A stretch of DNA of 64,000 nucleotides from Tetragonia tetragonoides. Taxonomy: Eukaryota > Streptophyta > Magnoliopsida > Caryophyllales > Aizoaceae. Location of the stretch: positions 32,356,501 to 32,420,500 of the forward strand of contig CM076154.1 of the NCBI GenBank assembly GCA_038025085.1. The letters run 5' to 3'. The position numbers were made by a program, and so were the translations under genes. Each line of letters opens with the position of its first letter. Within the stretch, counting starts at the first letter, position 1. The notes beneath the pieces are model-generated. The model searched no databases. It was not told the origin of the DNA and saw nothing but the letters and a program-made list of their open reading frames with translations. Positions 11,840-23,731 of this stretch are shown one piece after another.

Positions 11840-12478
11840 TAGGGTTGCACAAATTTCGATCCAAATCTAAATTTTGAATCGGGCCTGACCTTAATAGATG
11901 GGACCAGACTTAGACCTGTCGGAATTGGTCTGGTTCTCGCCCCTCGGTCCTTCGAATTTTGATTTCCGGATTTTTAGTCTGATTTGGTTGAAAACCTTAA
12001 TATATCTGTTTGGAGCTATTCGAACTTGGTACCCAGAAAAATTGTTAGTTTTTATAAGTTGACAGTTTAATTATTTTTTTGGAATGGAATATATTACTCT
12101 TTACTACTTATATCTAGCTTTTCAAAATGATATTTTCTTTAGTACACTCCAGGTTTTGCAAAAATAACTAGATAGAGGTAAGGTTATGTACATCTATATC
12201 GTTTAAACCTTTACCGTCGGCGGGATACTTATTGAATTGTTGTTAATGGTGTTAGGTTTTGAATATTTTTTATTAAAATCGAATTAAAATTGTGAGAGCA
12301 AAGATCTTAAAAGTAAAGTCGGTCCATATTGGTCGAATTCAGGGTTTTCCAAGTTCTATTTGGTTTGAGACTTGAATGTTTTAGGTTTGGTCTTATGTTC
12401 AAAGATTTCCCAATTCCGGTTCCAGTGCACTCTGATTTTTCCCGGTTCGATCCGGTCTTGGACCTATTTACAGTCCTA
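11840..12478. mobile_element. Possible non-autonomous hAT element inside the P450 intron
   Basis: The left end reads TAGGGTTGCACA and the right end TTTACAGTCCTA, whose complement is TAGGACTGTAAA, giving an imperfect 12-bp inverted repeat. The interior is rich in GGTCC/GGTCTGG and TTCGAATT words, as in plant hAT MITEs. The flanking 8-mers GTTAAAAG and ACTAAAGG agree at only five of eight positions, so the target duplication is weak. Confidence 0.4.
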
Positions 12479-12529
12479 ACTAAAGGGTACCTCATAATGC
12501 ATGGGTTCAGGTAGATAGACCCTAAAACT

Positions 12530-12670
12530 TAGATGGACCAAAGTTCATTTGCTCCTGAGCGGTGTTTTCCGGTCTTGGACCTGTTCGTGTAGATGCTACC
12601 TACGAGTCTTGAACCCATGACCTGTTGTATAAGTTGTATCTTGTTTACCAGCGAGCCCAGCCACATATAC
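12530..12670 (-). mobile_element. Possible tRNA-derived SINE fragment
   Basis: On the minus strand the segment contains TGGGCTCGCTGGTAA, similar to a pol III A box, then about 30 bases later GGTCATGGGTTCAAGACTC, similar to a tRNA-type B box. Order and spacing fit a tRNA-related SINE head. No poly(A)/TTG tail or target duplication was identified. Confidence 0.35.
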
Positions 12671-12972
12671 CAAATGAGTAGTTTACTTATTTATTTGATG
12701 TAGACTACAAAAATAAAAGATTGTGTCTTGGAACTCTAACAAATATTTTTTAATTAAAGAAAATAAAAAACCAAAAAGTAACGAATTACTATCTCACGCA
12801 TGACATATGTAGATTACCCTACTTGTAATGAGAGATTGAGTTCTCTAGTTTTTTTATATACTGAGATTTTTTTTTTGATAATTGGAATTTTATTAATTTG
12901 ACTCCTTAAAGGAGAGGTTACCAACAGTAACCAATTTGTTACAGAGACTCACCACACCTATTACATACAAAC

Positions 12973-15900
12973 TTAAAACCACGCCACAAACTCATGATCT
13001 CTATTCAATCCTTGCTTCGCTAAACCATCCACTATCGAATTCGCACTGCTCAATCTATAGACAAACGACATCTTAGGCCATCCATTTCTTACCCTTCTAA
13101 TAAAATTTAGCTCAAAACAAGAGTTTCACAGACCTCCTTTTTCCGAATTACACCATGAAATAGCATTAGCCGAATCCGGTTCAATGATGATCTCAAATTG
13201 TGACATCCATTCCTTCGCCACTGTTTCCATGAGAGCTCGACATATAGCTCCAACTTCAGCTTGGTTAATCTCCTCATAAGGTATTTTACATGAAAAAATG
13301 CACCTGAAATTGCCATTCCACTCACGAAGAACTCCACCTATCGCAGCACATCCGTCTTTAAAAGTCGCATCCACGTTCCATTTCAACGTGCCCACACAAG
13401 GAGGTTCCCAATCACACACTGCTCTCCTCCTTTTATCTGGTAATTTGACTATCAGATAAGAAGGTGATCTGTATACTTCACATGGGGAGTAAGGAAATGA
13501 GTCATCCCAAGCTTTCACCCACCACCCCAATTTCATTAAAATCACTTCAAATTGTTGTTCACTGCTGCATTGCTTCCCTTCGAAAATGCGTGAGTTATTT
13601 TCGTTCCACATCGACCACGCCATGACAAAAATAAACGTGATATGAACTTTTCTGAAGTGTTGATTACCTACATACATCGAGCACCATTGAAGGAAGAACT
13701 CCTTCATGGTTCGAGGTGCACACCACTGTACTTCCCACAAACCCAGCCATTCATTACACAGGTTCCACGCATACCCACAATGGAGCAAAATATGATCACT
13801 ACCCTCCTCTTCTATATCACACAATACGCATTTTAAATCTGTAATACAGTTAAATCCCATCCTTCTCAATCTATCCTTGGTCTTCAGCCGTCCCAAGCAA
13901 GCTAGCCAAAGGAACAACTCCACTTTTGGAGGAGCCAACCCTTGCCAAACGCCCTTCACTGCTTCCTGAATTATGCCTCCTTCACGCTTACTGATCTCTC
14001 GTCGAAGCGAATTGACAGTGAACTTGTTCCCATTATTGCTCTTCCACCCCACTTCATCATCACACGTAGGATTCAATTGCACTTGAGATAGAATATCAAA
14101 AAGAGTTTTTTTCAATTCAACCTCCCACTCAAATAAGTTACGTCTCCAAGCAAGACTCCAACTCCATATTAGACCATCCCACACACCCACGTCTCCTACC
14201 TTAGCCTACTGATTACTTGATAATGAGAACAATATAGGAAACTTAGTAGCTAAAGACTGATCCCCTACCCAAACGTACAACCAAAACCGAGCAGTTAGGC
14301 CGTTTCCTAATTTCACCACTAAATTCTCCTTAAAAATCTCCACCACAACATTATCTTTTTTCACACAAGAAACAATATCTTTCCAAACCCCCCCTCCTAG
14401 GAATATTTAGATTATTTAAAAAAACAATATCACCAAGATTGTATTTTTCCTCACTAACAGTCCTCCACATACCCACATCCTTGGCTAGAAATCAAATTCA
14501 CTTTCCCAGCAAAGCAGAGTTTAAAACCCTCACATCACCAACCCCAAGCCCACTCAACTCCTTAGACTTCTTCACAACATCCCAACTTATCAGACAAGTC
14601 GGTTTATTCCCCTCCTTATTCCCTGCCCAAAAGAAATCCCTTTGAATTTTTATGATTCTCTCAGTAACCTTCATAGGAATGCGGAACAAGGACATATAAT
14701 ACACTGGTAAATTACTTAAACAAGATTTGATCAAAGTTAACCTCCCACCTGCAGATAAGAGTTTCCCTTTCCAAGAGGCCAGCCTTGCCTCCATTTTTTC
14801 GATGATTGGTCTCAAGAACTCGAAGCTACGCGGATTAGCCCCTAGGGGCAAACCCAAATAGTTCAAAGGAAATTTACCAACTCTGCAATGAAGATCACAA
14901 GCCAAACCTTCCACCCATTCCTCCTCCACAATCAAAGCACATTTGTGGAAATTTACTTTTAGTCCTGACGCCAAATAGAAATTAATAAGCACCTACTTGA
15001 TCACATCTAGGTACCTTCTTTTCCCGGGACAAAAGATGATGGTGTCATCTACGAACTGTAAGTGTGAGAATGACATACCATTTTGAGTTAAATTGACCCC
15101 TTTTAAATCACCCATCGCAATAGCCTTCTTGAACAAGTAGCTCAACACTTCAGCCACTATATTAAAGAGAAAGGGAGACAATGGATCGCATTGTCGAAGA
15201 CCCTCTCTCGAGATTGAAAGGACTTGTTGGGGAGCTATTTATTAACAAAGAGGCTGAGGCAGATTTTAGGCACCAAGAGATCCACAACCGCCAACGATAA
15301 GGAAAATTCATTTGCTCTAACACCCACTCAAGGAATGACCACGAGACTGAATCATAAGCCTTGTGGAAGTCAAGTTTCCAAATACACATCTTCTCGTTCT
15401 TTTTAATTCCAAAATCAATGATTTCATTAGCAATGAAAACACTGTCAAGGATTTGCCGTCCCCCGATGAAGGCCGATTGTATTTCACCCACTACATCATC
15501 TGTCACCTTCTTCATCCTATTTGCAAGGATCTTTGCTAGTATCTTGTATAGAGCATCGATCATACTAATCGGCCTATAGTCTTTTAACTCCACAGGATTG
15601 TTAACTTTTGGAATTAAACTAATGAAAGCCACATTAATCCTCTTAGGAAATTTCCCATGCTCCCAAAAGGACGAGATAAAATCGACCACTTCTCCTTTTA
15701 TTAACTCCCATGCACCTTTGATGAAATTGACGTTAAATCCATCCGGACCCGGAGCTTTCGAACCTTCACATTGCCACACTGCCTCCTTAATCTCATCTTC
15801 ACTGAATTTTTCAGTCAACTCAAGTCCCTGCTCCCTCGAAATCTTTCTCAAATCCAGCCCCCAAACACATGACTTGTTGCATATTTCTCTTTAAATATCC

Positions 15901-17104
15901 CCTTAAAATAACTAACACTGGCTTTACGAATTTCCGCTGGCCTGCTTAACAAATTACCATTCACGACTAATTTGGACATCCCATTCCTGCTTTTCCTACT
16001 CGACGTAATTGCATGGAAATACTTTGTGTTCTTGTCCCCAGATTTCAGCCACTTACTTTTTGACATTAGTGCCCAATACGTTTCCTTTCTTCTAGACCAT
16101 TTCCATAACTCAGCAATATCAAATTTTCTTTGCTGCAATTCGACATCAGTGAGTACTCTGCAGGTTGCCAATTTATCCCATTCCTCCCCTTTCTTCTCGT
16201 ATTCCTCAATTTTTGAGTTTAAGTCACCAAACTCATTCTTGTTCCATTATTTCATTTTTTCTTTTAACTGCTTCAATTTCTGGCTTACATGCATTTTCTT
16301 ACCCTCCTCATCTACTGAAGATCTTCCCCACTCTTCTGCAACCATCTTCATAAACTCCGGGTGATCGAGCCAACAATCCAATGTTCGAAATGGCTTTGCA
16401 CCCCAATTCAAACATTCTATGGTTATCATGATTGGAACATGGTCGGACAAGCCTCTTCTAAGACACGAGGCCGATAAAGAAGGCCATCTAGACATCCACT
16501 CCGCATTATCAAATACCCTGTCGATCTTGCTCACTGAGTTTCCTCTAAACCAAGTATACTTTCCCCCTCTGAGATCAACCTCCATGAGTTGGAGACTGGA
16601 AACAAAGTTCCTGAAATCATCAATACCCTTGGGAATGCCTTGCTTACTTGCTCTCTCCTCTACCTTCAACACTTCATTACAGTCCCCAAAATTCATCCAC
16701 GGGCTCGGATTTCTACTCCATACAGCGGCAAGTTCCTCCCATACCTCATCTCTCTTGTTTATATCATTCGGGGCATATAGCGTCAAAATCGAACATTCAA
16801 AGTTGCTCTCTAAAATCACCCCATGCAGCAATATCCAGTTCATGGCAATTACTTCAGCTTTTACACTGAAAAATCTTTCCTTCCACGCTACTATGATACC
16901 CCTTGAATTACCCCATGATTGAGAAAATCTCATTTGAACCTTATCCTCCTTCCAGATTTTCCCCCATTCTCTATTACTGAAATTCTCGAACTTTGATTCT
17001 TGAATGGCAACCATGTCTGGTTTTTGTTTCAATAACATACATTCCAAAGCAGCCTTCTTCTCCTTACTGTGCAGTCCTCTAATGTTCCAGCTTATTATCT
17101 TCAT
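12973..17104 (-). pseudogene. LINE ORF2: AP-endonuclease, reverse transcriptase, RNase H (broken)
   Basis: ATG 17104 starts an endonuclease with WNIRGL, QESK, GDCN (usually GDFN), SKIDRVF and LSDHVP motifs. It cuts target DNA to prime reverse transcription. The RT follows, with APGPDGF, YRPIS, LDFHKAYDSV and the catalytic FVDD near 15048. Next come a zf-RVT-like Cys/His region (CVLCDIEEEGSDHILLHCG) near 13790 and an RNase H domain (WNVDATF near 13380, AEVGAI near 13245, EPDSANA near 13165) ending at TAA 12973. RNase H downstream of RT is known in some plant L1 lineages. Lesions: TAA at 16247-16249, an extra G near 15207 just before the LRQCDP motif, TAG at 14993-14995, a frame change near 14498, and TGA at 13126-13128 where Trp is expected. 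Confidence 0.8.
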
Positions 17105-17147
17105 TTAAACATTAAATTCACCCCATTACATCGTTTACACAGCGATA

Positions 17148-19294
17148 TCATTCCTTCAAGGATTTCTCCCACTCCTCTTCATCTTCTTTCATAACTTCCT
17201 TGATCCTCGAGACCATTGATCGATCACTAACTGGAAGCTTCAGTCCCAACCTTTTAACAAAATTCAGGATCCCAAACTGATTGCTAGACGCCAAAGCTTC
17301 AATCTGCAGGCTTTGATTTTGCACATTAGAATCTTGGACAACTTCACCCATAACAATGGGTCCATTTTTTAATCCAGCTTTTTTGTTTAAAACAAGGGCT
17401 CTCTGTTTTTCCTCACACCTTCTCCTCTTAACAACTTTCTTTTTTTGATGGGCCGCCAATGTCAACAAAGAAATGTCATTTTCTAGGTCTTGAAATTCAT
17501 TGCCAAGCCCAATATCCTCTTCCATCATGTCTGCCCCATCTTCTAAAATGGGTCCTCATTCAAGCCGGCCCCATCACAGGATCTTATTAGCTCTGGCATA
17601 TCATTGTTCACACTGCCTTTAATGATTACGTGATCATTCTCTAACGTGCTTCCTTCTATCACACTGATATCAACATTCCCATTATTATCTTGTCCCTCAC
17701 CGCTTCCTCTTCCTTTCTCGGGAATATTACAATTTTGGCCGACTTTACTGCAATCTTTAGGATCATGAAATCCCTTTGACTTTTCCTGGATTCTTGAGCT
17801 ATTCCCTCTTCCATCCATGTCATCTGTTGCTTTCACCGGTTCCACTTTACCATTGGAGTTCATAGAGGACTCATCCTTCCTCGAACCTCCATCATCATCA
17901 TCATCTCTGCTTTCAGAATATGATTGCCCCTCATCATCACTGGATTCCGATTCCGCGACCACTGGTGTCCAGTGGTCCCAGTCCTCATTATTGAGTGCTT
18001 CATAATGTTCCTCCCATACTGCCAATCTATGAACTTTTTGATTAAATCGAAATAGCATATTTCCAAATATCTGAAACATACAATCAGTGTACACAAGGAT
18101 TCGAAATTTCTCAAAGGATTTTAGTTCACCCGCATCTTGATCACATGCCACTACTTTACCCCACGCACTTCCAATCTTGTTCATATTTTCTGGTGACCAT
18201 GCCTTCAGTGGTAATCCATGAACTGAGATCCACGTTGTTCTCCATTTAGGAGTTTCAAATTCATCCCAAGGTTTGTATAAGCGAAACTGTCGATCAATCC
18301 AGTCCCCTCTCTCATTCCGCATAGCTTCCATGTCTTCCTTCGTATCAAAGGTAAGTAAGTGCAACAGACCACCCATTGGACGAATTCTTATACAATTCAC
18401 ACATTGCTCACTCATCTCATTTTGGATTTTAAATGATGGCACTTCATGACGAGCAATGCACACAATACTTCTCTCCAGCCATTGGATATTCTCTTCATTT
18501 TGAGAGCCATCAATAATACCCATGAATTCTTCTCCATCCAATATAATAGTTCTCATGCTTTCTCTAACCTGCTCTACCTCTGATCCCATTGCCATGTTAC
18601 GCAAATTATAATCAACATCATCCATCCTCGAAGCTGCCTTTGGTAGAACCTCCACCGACTTCTTACCTTCCATCAACTGAATTTGCACAAATTCCTTGTT
18701 CACACTCTTGATTCTTTCTTTAACCCTCACATTATTTACTTCTTGAGTTGCTTTCTCCTTACCCTTCTCCTGGGGCTCCTTCTGAGTCACCCCAGGATTC
18801 TTGGAGTTTACTATCTTCCCTTGCTCCTGGACTTCTTTTCCTTTATCCTCTCCGTTCACCATCAGCACCTGAGATGGAGTCCTCTTGCCCGTACTTTTCT
18901 CATTACTAGAGGTTTTCTTTGAATTCCTTTCGAATTTTTCCATTTGGACGAAATTCTTCGCCCCTTCCACTCTCCTTCCATTTTGTGCTCTGATTGTTAT
19001 CTGTGCTTCTAGGTAGTTTCTGAATTTCACAAAAGCAAATCTGTATCGTCGTCCTCCTCTCACCTTCCATGGAACAAAAACGTCAACAACATGCCCATAA
19101 TGCCAGAACATCTCCCTTACTGCCCTGTTGTTGATGTTCATTGGTAGGTTATCAACAAACAAGGTAGCTGAACCATCTCTGTCTCCGTGCTTCGGATTCA
19201 ATCCACCCTTTCTAGAATCTTCTACTCTATTTGCACCTCTTCCATCGAAAGTTTTCCTCCTGTCCCTTCCCCTATGCTCGTCATACACTTGCAT
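17148..19294 (-). pseudogene. LINE ORF1: RRM plus DUF4283-like RNA-binding protein (frameshifted)
   Basis: The protein coats LINE RNA. An RRM lies at residues about 44-115 (RNP2-like LFVDNL, RNP1-like YRFAFVKF). A basic, charged linker rich in Lys/Glu/Gln follows, then a DUF4283-like region (residues about 260-420, motif TTWISVHGLPLKAWSPEN) and an acidic Ser/Asp-rich tail. The frame stops at TAG 17543-17545, but loss of one C in a CCC run just before it explains this. In the neighbouring frame the acidic/basic tail continues to TAA 17148. Upstream of ATG 19294 the frame stays open back to the (GA)n tract, so the original start may lie further up and be lost. Confidence 0.75.
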
Positions 19295-19384
19295 TGCCCT
19301 CCTATCTCTAGCAACCCTCCATCCTTCATTATCTTCAAAACTTGAATCAGTCCAGTTTGGTTTGAGGAATCTGAAACGAATGTG

Positions 19385-19385
<1 letters not shown>

Positions 19386-19461
<76 letters not shown>
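19386..19461. repeat. (CT)n microsatellite at the 5' edge of the LINE
   Basis: About 38 uninterrupted CT units (GA on the LINE sense strand), exactly where LINE sequence gives way to P450 intron sequence. Confidence 0.95.
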
Positions 19462-19464
<3 letters not shown>

Positions 19465-20925
19465 CTTGGTGGGGACATTTCTATTTAATTCACATTAACT
19501 ACATAATAAGTAATACTAACTCTCTCGGTTTATTTTTTATAACAAAATAATTAATACGAATTCCTAAAACTTATTTTTTATAAAATATATATATCATCAT
19601 ACATATTTGTACAAGGCCCTGTTTAACACGAGGGTAACCACTAGTGTATCATAAAGTGTAGTCATCTTGCATTTAATTTAATTGCAATAATTGTAGAGTA
19701 TTTGAACTCATAACGTGGCTAGTATTTCGTAACTCGAAAAATATACAAGATTTTCTGAAGATTATTAACTCGTGGTGAGAGAAAATAGCACGGAATATCC
19801 CTAAATATTGCAATTTTACTCCTTATCAATATACTAGGTGGATGGTGTGTTACAGGATTCGTGATTAATATAACTTAATAATTAATTTCATTGTAATCAA
19901 AGTATAAATAAGTATATTTTTCTATTGTTTGGTAGATTATTTTGACTCTTTTTTTTAAGTAATAAAGGTAATATAGTGGGTCTAAGCCTATAATCCCCCA
20001 ACAAAAAATTCTATCCTTTTTAGTTTTTAATGTCATATCTTGGAATAATTTTTAAAAAGCTCCATAGTTCCTATCACTAAAATTGCTTGGTTGTTTTTTT
20101 TAAAGACTTATTTATACGCATATTTTAAAGTGTATAGGATAGATGACAAATGTGTATTGTTTTAAAGTGTGTTTCGCGCTCTTTTTAATGGTGTAAGATA
20201 TTTGAATTTTTGGTACGTGAAATAAAAGTAGTTATACGCATATCAATATTTTGTTATCTCTAATGATTTAGTGCTTCAATTCAAATATTCTCTATTTCCT
20301 AACTTTCTATTAATGTTTTATTGTTGTTATTGAATTTTATTTGTAATTCTAAAAAGCTCACTTAGGTGGACACCTCCAATCTATTAGAAAATACCTCCTT
20401 TATATCGATATTATGATATAATTATGATTGGACCTCTTTGCACCAAAAAATATATTGGACCTCTAATATTGAAGTCTACAAACTAAACTATATAATTAAT
20501 AAATTTGTTTATTTATTTATTTAGGGCTATTGAAATCTGGGAGGAGTTCACTCAAAAAAAAAAAAAAAAAAAGAAATCTAGGAGGAGGATACATATTCTT
20601 TTGCGGTGTATCTGGATACTTGAATTTGATATGATGTAGTTTGAGGTGAATTTGTTCTTCAATACCTAAGATAATTGTATAGGTTTGGAATTGATCAAAT
20701 CCTATATATGACCTTTCCATAAAGCCTTAAAATTGAAGAATTTCAAATTACATCCCTCCGGCCATCTTGGCATTTCAAATTCTTCCTCTCCTTCCTCCCT
20801 CTTCCCTACATTTGGAGCATTTCAATTCATGAAACTGTTACATGTGAAGGCATTTTCTTCTATCGAAATTCAGAACTTCAATTTGAGTATTCAAACCATT
20901 ATAACTTGGTTTCCTTATATGACAG
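19462..20925 (+). other. Remaining 3' part of the P450 intron
   Basis: AT-rich, without a gene. It ends in the acceptor TTATATGACAG at 20925. An A run of about 18 at 20554-20571 interrupts a partly repeated GGGAGGAG/AGGAGGAG context and could be a small insertion. Nothing else recognisable. Confidence 0.6.
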
Positions 20926-21537
20926 GATATAATTGGTTCGGGGATGGACATACCTGCAAAAACAATAGAATGGGCGATGTCAGAGCTACTACGAAACCCT
21001 ACGATTCTATCTAAGTGTCAAGAAGAAATAGAGAACGTCGTAGGAAAAGGCGAATCGATCAAAGAATCAGACATCTCCAAACTACCTTATTTGCAAGCAA
21101 TTGTAAAGGAAACCTTCAGATTCCACACAACAGTTTCTTTGTTACTCCCTCGTAAGGTGGATCAAGACATAGAGATGGATGGCTATATGGTCCCTAAAGG
21201 TGCACAAATTGTGTTTAATGCATGGGCAATTGCACGGAACCCGGAAGTATGGCATGATCCAGATTCATTTGTTCCTGAGCGATTTTTAGGCTCAAATCTA
21301 GATGTGAAGGGCCAACACTTTGATCTAATCCCGTTTAGTACTGGAAAGAAGATATGCCCTGGGATGCCCCTAGCCTTACGTATAGTTCAATTGATGTTGG
21401 CTATGTTGATTAGCTCCTTTGATTGGAAGGTTGAAGATACTGGAGACTCGCTTCAGGAACTGGACATGGGAGAGGAATTTGGGGTTTCCCTTAAGAAGGC
21501 TAAACCTTTACGTGCCTTCCCCAACAATCGTCCATGA
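20926..21537 (+). pseudogene. CYP76-like cytochrome P450, exon 2
   Basis: This exon joins exon 1 in phase 0 and is open to TGA 21535-21537. It carries the I helix, K helix ETFR, the PERF motif (VPERFLGS), the heme loop PFSTGKKICPG with the Cys ligand, and a C-terminal end of usual length. Two departures from the family norm are visible. The oxygen-activating A-G-x-D-T-T motif reads S-G-M-D-I-P, so both threonines are lost. The usual Arg in F-x-x-G-x-R-x-C-x-G is Lys, which is milder. The exon itself has no stop or shift. With the exon 1 frameshift the gene is probably dead, but exon 2 looks only recently relaxed. Confidence 0.85.
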
Positions 21538-22275
21538 TAATATACATATTGCTTTCCGAAAATAGATAATAAAGTTGTTAAATCTCGGGATGTGTAATGT
21601 TTATTGCGTTATACTCGGTACTATGGGTTTTTTTAGTAGGAATGTACTGATATATTAAACTAGTCGACCAATAATGTACTACAAATGTATTAAACTAGTC
21701 AGTAATGGTAGTTCATGAAATACTCAAAATATTACAAACCTAGGACAATCAGGCATAAATGTAAGTTATGACCGTTCCTGTTAGTTCCAAATTTCGCATG
21801 TGATGATAGAAAATAGGATAGACGTGGAGGGAACAGGGAAGGTTAGAGTTTTGGTGATGAGTTTTTTTTAAATAACTTCAAAATCACCAATTCAAACCAT
21901 TTTCCTTTCAAAATTTGAAAAAATAACCATTTAACCCATGTACTTGATAACTTTTGTTTTCAGCATAGATCAATTGGCCAAGGACAAAATAATTCTATTC
22001 AAAATTTGGTCAGATTGGTATAATGTCGTAACTTAAAAGTTGAAATATCATAAATGACGTTTGTTTCGAAAATAGAAATTATGGTGAGCAGCGACCCTTG
22101 TTTCTTTGAAAAGTGATCCCTGTCTCACCAAAAATTTGAAAAAGACCGTCTTATAAAAGTTTTTGTAAAAAAAAGTTATAAATTGATTATTGTAAAAAAG
22201 TTAATTCTATAAGGTAGTTTTCGACAATTTTTCCTAATTTTGAGAGTTTCATGTTAACCAAAAAACAAAAAAAAA
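21538..22275. other. P450 3' flank and start of the unit B upstream region
   Basis: Non-coding and AT-rich. From about 21860 it shares words with 54690-55290 upstream of unit C (for example ACTTAAAAGTTGAAA and AATTTTTCC), so the duplicated unit starts at least this far upstream. No gene seen. Confidence 0.4.
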
Positions 22276-22855
22276 GGAAATTTCAAGGGCTAAACTCAAA
22301 GTTTGCACTTTTGAACGGGATACCTACTTTTTTTTATACTTTGCACCAAATAACCCTAAAAATCAAAACTTCTACACCCCATAAACAAAATCAGGAACGA
22401 CACCTTAACGCCGTCAAGTTGGTCAATTATGAATAGTAAAATGACTATTTTGCCCCTATATCTTAATGCGAAAGAACTAAAATTGAAATAGCCGTCGATT
22501 TCAGCTACAGAGTTCGCTTAGGACAACACTGAACTTATAAAGTTGTGCACATGCATGATACCCCTGAAGTTTTATAATGTAATGAGCATTTTATGCAAAA
22601 AAAATAAACCAAAAAAAATAGAAAATTTAATAAAAAAAGTATTTTCAATTTTTGTTCTTTTGCATTAAGATATAGGGGCAAAATAGTCATTTTTCTAATT
22701 ATAATTTACCAACTTGATGGTGTTAAACTTCCATTACACATTTTGTACACGGGATGTAGAAATTTTGAACTTTAGAATTATTTCATGCAAAGTTTTAAAA
22801 AAAGTAGATATCTCATTTAAAAGTGCAAACTTTGAGGGTACTCCATAAAATTTCC
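22276..22855. mobile_element. Foldback MITE with arms of about 210 bp
   Basis: The left arm (about 22276-22486) and right arm (about 22645-22855) are inverted copies. Both contain CAAAGTTTGCACTTTTxAA and a 24-base block including ATTTTGCCCCTATATCTTAA in opposite orientation. The centre is AT-rich and the element has no ORF. The corresponding place in unit C (about 55290-55320) lacks it, so it inserted in unit B after the units split. No clear target duplication was found. Confidence 0.7.
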
Positions 22856-22879
22856 GGAAAAAAGAGAAAAAGGGTTAGT

Positions 22880-23725
22880 GTCTTAAGTTGGCGGGAAGCG
22901 GACTATGTAAATTAGAAACCTCTTTCATTTGCAGCTTTAAGCGAAAATTAGGTCTTTCAAACTTCATAATTCCCAGTTTCCCAAAAACAGACCTCTTCAT
23001 TTTGCAGCTTCAATTGAACTTCAATTCAATTCCTCATTACTCTCTCTCTCATCCCAACTGTCGCTTGCCTTGTAGCCGTAGGTGCCACTGCTTTCGTATA
23101 CTCGCCGTTTACCTCACCTGGCTTCGTACACCGGCAATCGCTGTATGTCCTCTCATTTTCTCTCTCTTGTTCTCTTTCAATTTCTGAGACCCCCTTTTTT
23201 CATATTTTCAGGTTATCTTTTGTTTTCCCCCATTTGTTTTTTCAGGCTTATTTGATTAAGATTTCATCAATTTCATTTTTCCTGAAACGCCACTATTATT
23301 TTTTGAAATGGGAAATTGGGAACACTTGTGGTAAATCTAGTCGAACAGTGTGGTTGGCTAGGGTTTGTATCAAGAACTGGGTTGAAAGTTGAAACCTTTC
23401 TGTTTGGGTTTTGAGCTTTCCTGTGAAAACAAATAAATAATTGTTAAATTAAATTATATGGGTGTTGAAATTAAAAACATGCGCTGAATTTTTTTTTTTT
23501 TGTCTATGATGGAAATTGAAAATTTGGGTACTTGGGTATATAATATTGTTTGGTTTGGTGCATTTGTAATTGTTGAGAACTTGGGATGTTCTTGTTTTAG
23601 ATGCTTGTGAATTTTGGTAAGAATGAGGATTGTGGTTTGATTCTGATTGGGTAGAAACTAAAGTTGTCTATTTATTTTTAATTTTGGGTTCTGACGATAA
23701 ACAGCTTTGTCGTTGTTTGGGCTAG
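22880..23725 (+). other. Unit B: 5'UTR exon (to 23142) and leader intron (23143-23725)
   Basis: The leader matches unit A. The donor CGCT|GTATGT is at 23143 and the acceptor GGGCTAG ends at 23725, followed by ATTACC and the ATG at 23732. The upstream AGTTGGCGGGAA word is shared with unit C (55330). Confidence 0.6.
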
Positions 23726-23731
23726 ATTACC

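Larger units (their letters stand above)
12867..19385 (-). mobile_element. Long L1-type LINE inserted in the P450 intron
   Basis: Non-LTR retrotransposon in reverse orientation to the P450. The plus-strand T run at 12867-12876 is its poly(A) tail. ORF1 (about 19294-17148) and ORF2 (17104-12973) cover nearly all of it, and the (CT)n tract at 19386 adjoins its 5' edge. It may be close to full length. I found no convincing target-site duplication between the 12840-12866 and 19460-19490 flanks. Both ORFs are broken by frameshifts or stops, so it is inactive. Confidence 0.8.

Noticed and set aside
20733..21014. Frame overlapping P450 exon 2 from 20733
   Set aside because: It crosses the splice acceptor and is out of the P450 frame.
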